DNA of 10,030 bases. It comes from Pelagibacteraceae bacterium. GTDB taxonomy: Bacteria > Pseudomonadota > Alphaproteobacteria > Pelagibacterales > Pelagibacteraceae. Below are positions 6,850-10,030 of the stretch, one piece after another (the stretch's first letter is position 1; every line of letters starts with the position of its first letter). The DNA lies in assembly GCA_008638025.1 (NCBI GenBank), contig VTPF01000021.1:1-10030 (forward strand), given 5' to 3'. Position numbers and translations under genes: made by a program. Below the pieces are notes generated by a model. The model saw only the letters and a program-made list of their open reading frames with translations, was not told the origin of the DNA and made no database searches.

Positions 6850-7030
6850 GAGTGTTCGTTGGAGGAGGGCTATAAATGTCACCACCTGAAACTTAAAGTG
6901 ATTAATTTAATTATCACTATCTTAAGTTAGAAAAACAAAACTAGAATTCATTTTTTCTAAATGAATTCGGCAGAAATGCCACATTAAAGGGGGCTCTTTA
7001 ACTCTTTAGTTAAAGAGCCGTTCCCGAAAA
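6850..7030 (+). ncRNA. Candidate structured ncRNA, possibly 6S-like
   Basis: A GC-richer island (19 of 40 bases G+C at 6851-6890) between convergent argG and folD. It folds into a closed multi-hairpin form: closing helix TTCG-tt-GGAG (6855-6864) with TTCCCGAA (7021-7028); AACTTAA...TTAAGTT hairpin (6890-6928) with inner AGTGAT/ATCACT; GAATTCATT/AATGAATTC (6944-6952/6960-6968); GGCA-GAAA-TGCC, a GNRA tetraloop (6969-6980); and a perfect 12-bp stem at 6992-7019. AATGT (6875) can pair with ACATT (6981). The order TGTTCG...GGGC...GTC-CC..CCTGA resembles the 5' half of proteobacterial 6S RNA from memory, and the CACATT-then-hairpin order resembles its 3' half. 6S RNA binds sigma70 RNA polymerase. 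The structure is clear; the identity and strand are inferred, and the ends are approximate. Confidence 0.48.
6992..7019. repeat. Perfect 12-bp inverted repeat (stem-loop) downstream of folD
   Basis: GGCTCTTTAACT pairs with AGTTAAAGAGCC around a CTTT loop. It forms the last stem of the candidate RNA. Its minus-strand reading, 12 nt after the folD stop, is followed by CCCTTT, too poor in T for a standard terminator but possibly enough to slow polymerase. TAAAGAG/CTCTTTA copies at 6846, 6994, 7002 and 7011 could pair in several registers, so alternative folds are possible. Confidence 0.55.
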
Positions 7031-7885
7031 TTAATTAGATACAATTTTTTTATAAGCAGTAAGCGTATTATTTAACAAACAACTAATTGTCATTGGACCA
7101 ACACCTCCTGGGACGGGGGTTATTGCTTTAACTTTTTCTTTAATATTTTCAAAATCAACATCCCCCACAATTTTTTTATTTCCATTCTCTTCTATTCGAT
7201 TAATCCCAACGTCAATTACAACACAATCTTTTTGCACCCAATCAGCTTTTACCATTTTAGCTTTGCCAGCTGCGGCAATCAATATATCAGCTGTCAAACA
7301 AATTTCTTTTAAGTTTTTTGTTTTAGAGTGTGTAATCGTAACAGTGCAATCTTCTTTTAACAATAACTGTGCCATCGGCTTTCCATTGATATTTGACCTG
7401 CCGATAATAACTGCATGCATTCCACTAAAGTTAGGAATGATTTCTTTTAATAATAAGTAGCAGCCATATGGAGTACACGGAACTAAAGATTCATTTCCTG
7501 AGGAAAGGTTTCCAACATTAATAGGATGAAATCCATCTACATCTTTTGCCGGGATAATTTCACTAATGATTTTTTTTGGGTTGATGTGACTTGGCAAAGG
7601 TAGCTGAACAAGAATTCCATGAAAAGTTTTATCATTATTAAGTTGGTGAATTTCTTTGATAAGATTTTTCTCTTGAATTGAAGTATCAAACCTTAAAACT
7701 TTAGAATTAATGCCTATTTCTTTGGCATATTTCTCTTTATTTTTAACATAAATGTGACTAGCTGGATCATCTCCAATCAAAATCACGGCAAGCCCAGGTT
7801 TAATACTTGAAGCTGAAAGTTGGTTAATTTCTTTTTTAAGCCGTTCCCTTAAATCCTGTGCAATTTTTTTTCCATCAATAATCAT
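7031..7885 (-). CDS. folD: Bifunctional methylenetetrahydrofolate dehydrogenase / methenyltetrahydrofolate cyclohydrolase
   Basis: A 284-aa FolD of standard length. It interconverts 5,10-methylene-THF, 5,10-methenyl-THF and 10-formyl-THF with NADP, supplying one-carbon units for purines and formyl-Met. The active-site Y-x3-K is Tyr46-Lys50 (YVKNK), followed by GILVQLPLPSHI (90-101), AKDVDGFHPINVG (113-125) and PCTPYG (136-141). The Rossmann nucleotide-binding turn is IIGRSNINGKPMAQLL (160-175), with VIDVGIN (223-229) and ITPVPGGVGPMT (255-266) after it. I place the start at ATG 7885, which overlaps the YggT stop (TGATG); a TTG one codon upstream is possible but unnecessary. It is the last gene of the minus-strand run and is convergent with argG. 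Confidence 0.96.
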   Translation of the reverse strand: MIIDGKKIAQDLRERLKKEINQLSASSIKPGLAVILIGDDPASHIYVKNKEKYAKEIGINSKVLRFDTSIQEKNLIKEIHQLNNDKTFHGILVQLPLPSHINPKKIISEIIPAKDVDGFHPINVGNLSSGNESLVPCTPYGCYLLLKEIIPNFSGMHAVIIGRSNINGKPMAQLLLKEDCTVTITHSKTKNLKEICLTADILIAAAGKAKMVKADWVQKDCVVIDVGINRIEENGNKKIVGDVDFENIKEKVKAITPVPGGVGPMTISCLLNNTLTAYKKIVSN

Positions 7886-8175
7886 CAAAATAAATGTGGA
7901 GCAAAAAATTCAAAAATTAAATTGCGCAAAAACAATAAAGCCAAAATTAAAATAACCGGAGAAAAATCAATTGATCCAATAATAGGGATAGCCTTTCTTA
8001 TATACCTTAACGGAGGTTCGGTAAGCGTGTAAGATATTTCTATTAAACTCAGGATAAACGGGTGAGAAGTATTGATAATTCTAAAAACTATCAACCAACC
8101 AATCACAGCATTAATAATTACTACCCATAGATAAATTTGGAATAAATTATCTATGAGAATAAAAAGTGATTTCAT
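7885..8175 (-). CDS. YggT family integral membrane protein
   Basis: A 96-aa membrane protein, the normal length of a single-unit alphaproteobacterial YggT. Two hydrophobic regions (about 4-31 and 68-93) flank the conserved middle TEPPLRYIRKAIP-IIGSIDFSPVILILALLFL, with Pro-rich and D-x-SP motifs typical of the family. Related YlmG/YggT proteins are placed near cell-division or secretion genes in other bacteria and affect nucleoid or membrane organisation, but the biochemical function is unknown. Its start overlaps the MscS-family stop by four bases (ATGA), and its stop overlaps the folD start (TGATG), so it sits in a translationally coupled trio. Confidence 0.87.
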   Translation of the reverse strand: MKSLFILIDNLFQIYLWVVIINAVIGWLIVFRIINTSHPFILSLIEISYTLTEPPLRYIRKAIPIIGSIDFSPVILILALLFLRNLIFEFFAPHLF

Positions 8176-9269
8176 TTTTCTAATTTTTCTACATATAAAG
8201 ATTGCGATGGAAAAGCGAAAGATGCTCCATTTTTCTCTACAATCTCCTTCACTGCAAGAACTAATCTGTCTTTAACGGCTAACCATTCGTAATAATCTTT
8301 TGTTTTGGTGTAACATCTTATTTGAATATCGATAGAACTTGCTGAGAACTGTTTCAATTTTACTGTTAAGTGAGTATCTTCAGAAATATAAAAATCTGAA
8401 TTGTTTTTAATATATTGCTCTATATCGTCTCTACATTTTTTTAATTGATCAGAGGTGCTTCTATATTCTAGACCAATGGTCCAATCTATTTTTCGATTGG
8501 TAGTTTCTGTAATATTAATGACTGCTTTTTCAGCAAATTGAAAGTTGGGAATAATTGCTAAAGACTTGTCAAACCTACGAATAACAGTTGAGCGAAAACC
8601 AATTTTTTCCACTGTTCCCTCTATAACTCCTTCAACAAAGATCCAATCACCAATTTTAAATCTTTTTTCAACTAGTACCAAAATACCAGAAATTAAATTT
8701 TTAAATAAATCTTGGGCTCCTAATGCCACAGCCACTCCAAACAAACCCAAACCTGCAACGATCGGTCCTATTTTTACCCCCCAAATTTCCAATACTGCAG
8801 CAAAACCTAAAATAATAATGACAATGCGAAATGCTCTTAAAATCCAACTTAATAAATCTTTTGATAAAAGATCCTCAATTTTTTTTATTAAAAATGAAAT
8901 AGGTTCAATTATTTGGTGAATAAACCAAAATATTAAAATAGTAATTAAAGACCTATTAACACTATCTATAAAAAAAATTAATTTTCCCTCAAGCTGTAAA
9001 TAATTGCTTGCAATAAAAAAACCTACTACCAAAGGAAGAAATTTTACTGGTCCCTCCAAAGATTCAACTAACTTATTATCAAACTTATTAGAACTTTTGG
9101 ATACAAATTTTTCTAATCTTGAAATTACTAATTTGGCAAATAAATTTCTGAATAGTAAAAATAGTAAAAAAATAACTATTGCAAAAAAAACTTCAGAAAA
9201 ATTAATGCCCCCAATACCTTTTTCCCAAACATCTCCAAAAAGATTAATAAATTTATTAATTGATTCCAT
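8172..9269 (-). CDS. MscS family mechanosensitive ion channel
   Basis: A 365-aa small-conductance mechanosensitive channel homologue, longer than E. coli MscS (286 aa) because of extra N-terminal membrane helices. I count about five hydrophobic segments (24-41, 74-92, 103-127, 143-162 and the pore region from 168). The pore helix carries the Gly/Ala pattern GPIVAGLGLFGVAVALGAQ (168-186), followed by DLFKNLISGILVLVEKRFKIGDWI (187-210), the junction to the cytosolic beta domain. The remainder (211-365) is the vestibule domain. It should open under hypo-osmotic membrane tension in the inner membrane. The ATG at 9269 has no close Shine-Dalgarno. It follows hemD after 33 bp and overlaps the YggT gene by four bases. 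Confidence 0.92.
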   Translation of the reverse strand: MESINKFINLFGDVWEKGIGGINFSEVFFAIVIFLLFLLFRNLFAKLVISRLEKFVSKSSNKFDNKLVESLEGPVKFLPLVVGFFIASNYLQLEGKLIFFIDSVNRSLITILIFWFIHQIIEPISFLIKKIEDLLSKDLLSWILRAFRIVIIILGFAAVLEIWGVKIGPIVAGLGLFGVAVALGAQDLFKNLISGILVLVEKRFKIGDWIFVEGVIEGTVEKIGFRSTVIRRFDKSLAIIPNFQFAEKAVINITETTNRKIDWTIGLEYRSTSDQLKKCRDDIEQYIKNNSDFYISEDTHLTVKLKQFSASSIDIQIRCYTKTKDYYEWLAVKDRLVLAVKEIVEKNGASFAFPSQSLYVEKLEK

Positions 9270-9302
9270 GATAATAATTTAAAATTATACTCCTAAAGTG
9301 GT

Positions 9303-10001
9303 CTAATCAAGACAAAACTCTTCATTTCCTGGGAAAAATAATTTTACATCCATCCATTTGATTTTATGGAGAGGTGTTAAAACATTTTCACTTACACATC
9401 GTAACTTAATAGAGCTACATTTTAATTGAAGATCATTATTAAATATAATTTTTACAAACTGTTCGGCTGATCTTTTAGAATATACAAAAACTAGATTGAC
9501 TAATTGTTCATTAAAAATTTTAAGAGTTTTTGTATCAAAGTTAGTATTGAGGTTGGTGGTATAGTTAATTAGACTGTCGACTTGATAACCTTCCTTCATT
9601 AAATCTTTTTTCAAGTCATTACTTATAAATTCTCCTCTCAAATATAAAAATTTTCCATCATTTTTATCTGAAAGATTCAATATGGTTTCTTTTAATTGAT
9701 GATAGCTTCCACCTGCAGTTACTATATTTAAAAAACCTTTTTTTTTAGCATACTCAGCTGTCGCGGGCCCGACACAAAAACATCTTACATTTTTTAGGTT
9801 CTGAGAAATTTCTTGGTCAATACACGCAACCGCATTGGAACTAGTAAATACTAAAGAATTATAATTATCAAAATTTATCTTTTGAACTTTTATTTTTTCA
9901 ACCTGCAAAATAGGAAAGACGCTAACTCGATGACCAAGCTGTATAAATTTATTAGCAAGATAAGGTGTGTCTAGTTCAGTTTTTGTGAATAGTATGTGCA
10001 A
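9303..10001 (-). CDS. hemD: Uroporphyrinogen-III synthase
   Basis: A 232-aa HemD, close to the usual 240-260 aa. It closes and rearranges hydroxymethylbilane into uroporphyrinogen III, the branch point to heme and corrinoids, in the cytosol. The family is poorly conserved, but the expected two-lobed pattern is present: N-terminal HILFTKTE...LGHRVSVFPIL, VFTSSNAV (about 51-58), CFCVGPATAEYAKKKGF (75-91), KFLYLRGE, and VFVYSKRSAEQFV in the second lobe. The start is TTG at 10001: no in-frame ATG fits, an in-frame TAG lies 15 nt upstream, and GGAG (10012-10009) sits seven bases before the TTG. It leads the run hemD-mscS-YggT-folD. Confidence 0.85.
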   Translation of the reverse strand: MHILFTKTELDTPYLANKFIQLGHRVSVFPILQVEKIKVQKINFDNYNSLVFTSSNAVACIDQEISQNLKNVRCFCVGPATAEYAKKKGFLNIVTAGGSYHQLKETILNLSDKNDGKFLYLRGEFISNDLKKDLMKEGYQVDSLINYTTNLNTNFDTKTLKIFNEQLVNLVFVYSKRSAEQFVKIIFNNDLQLKCSSIKLRCVSENVLTPLHKIKWMDVKLFFPGNEEFCLD

Positions 10002-10008
10002 GTTTAGT

Positions 10009-10021
10009 CTCCGATACTATA
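10009..10021 (-). promoter_or_regulatory. Shine-Dalgarno and possible -10 box of hemD
   Basis: On the minus strand GGAG at 10012-10009 precedes the TTG start of hemD by seven bases, supporting this non-ATG start. TATAGT at 10021-10016 resembles a -10 box and would start the transcript near 10009. The -35 region lies at or beyond the window edge. Confidence 0.4.
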
Positions 10022-10030
10022 AAGTCATGT

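Noticed and set aside
6850..7030. tmRNA, RNase P RNA, SRP RNA, or SAM-type riboswitch in the argG-folD gap
   Set aside because: I find no tRNA-like acceptor, no GAGGAAAGTCC-type P4 motif and no SRP GGAAG/AGCA loop signature. A riboswitch would need a downstream same-strand gene, which is missing.
7886..7888. TTG start of folD one codon upstream of the ATG
   Set aside because: The ATG at 7885 gives the standard FolD N-terminus and forms the usual TGATG overlap.
9274..9288. Palindrome ATAATTT-A-AAATTAT between hemD and the MscS gene
   Set aside because: It consists only of A and T, has no T-tract role, and is easily expected by chance at this composition.

Overview
The window looks like a piece of a small, streamlined, very AT-rich alphaproteobacterial genome of the SAR11/Pelagibacterales type. 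This is inferred from the composition, from gaps that are mostly tens of bases or absent, and from the family mix: HspQ, DUF3108, DUF2794, DUF2256, IalB-like and YggT proteins, all common in Alphaproteobacteria. I see no insertion sequence, CRISPR array, tRNA, rRNA or phage gene. This is core-genome sequence.

Layout. 1-143 is a gene-free left edge with a strong nested hairpin of unknown identity. 144-1249 holds two minus-strand genes, hspQ and a secreted DUF3108 protein. 1248-2262 is a tight plus-strand cluster: YciB/IspZ membrane protein, DUF2794, and a 44-aa DUF2256 zinc-ribbon protein, joined by 1-nt and 4-nt overlaps. The first genes of these two blocks start on the two strands of the same CATG. 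2265-2290 is a terminator hairpin. 2320-3785 holds two minus-strand membrane proteins, a Bax inhibitor-1 family protein and a TerC/YjbE-type putative metal transporter. 3854-6572 is a plus-strand overlapping trio: Tas-like aldo/keto reductase, IalB-like secreted protein and argG.

6573-7030 is the only large intergenic region. It lies between the convergent argG and folD. Its left part is featureless AT-rich DNA; its right part (about 6850-7030) is a compact, GC-richer, multi-hairpin segment that I read as a standalone structured RNA, possibly a diverged 6S RNA. 7031-10001 is a minus-strand run, hemD - mscS-family channel - YggT - folD, with 4-nt and 1-nt overlaps in its last two junctions, probably one transcript. 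A divergent gene may begin at the right edge.

Functionally the window combines arginine biosynthesis (argG), one-carbon/folate metabolism (folD), tetrapyrrole synthesis (hemD), mechanosensitive and other envelope proteins (MscS, YggT, YciB, BI-1, TerC) and stress or proteolysis (hspQ). The operon partners are metabolically unrelated, as is common in streamlined genomes. The points most worth checking are the argG-folD RNA, the left-edge hairpin and the CATG start overlap.
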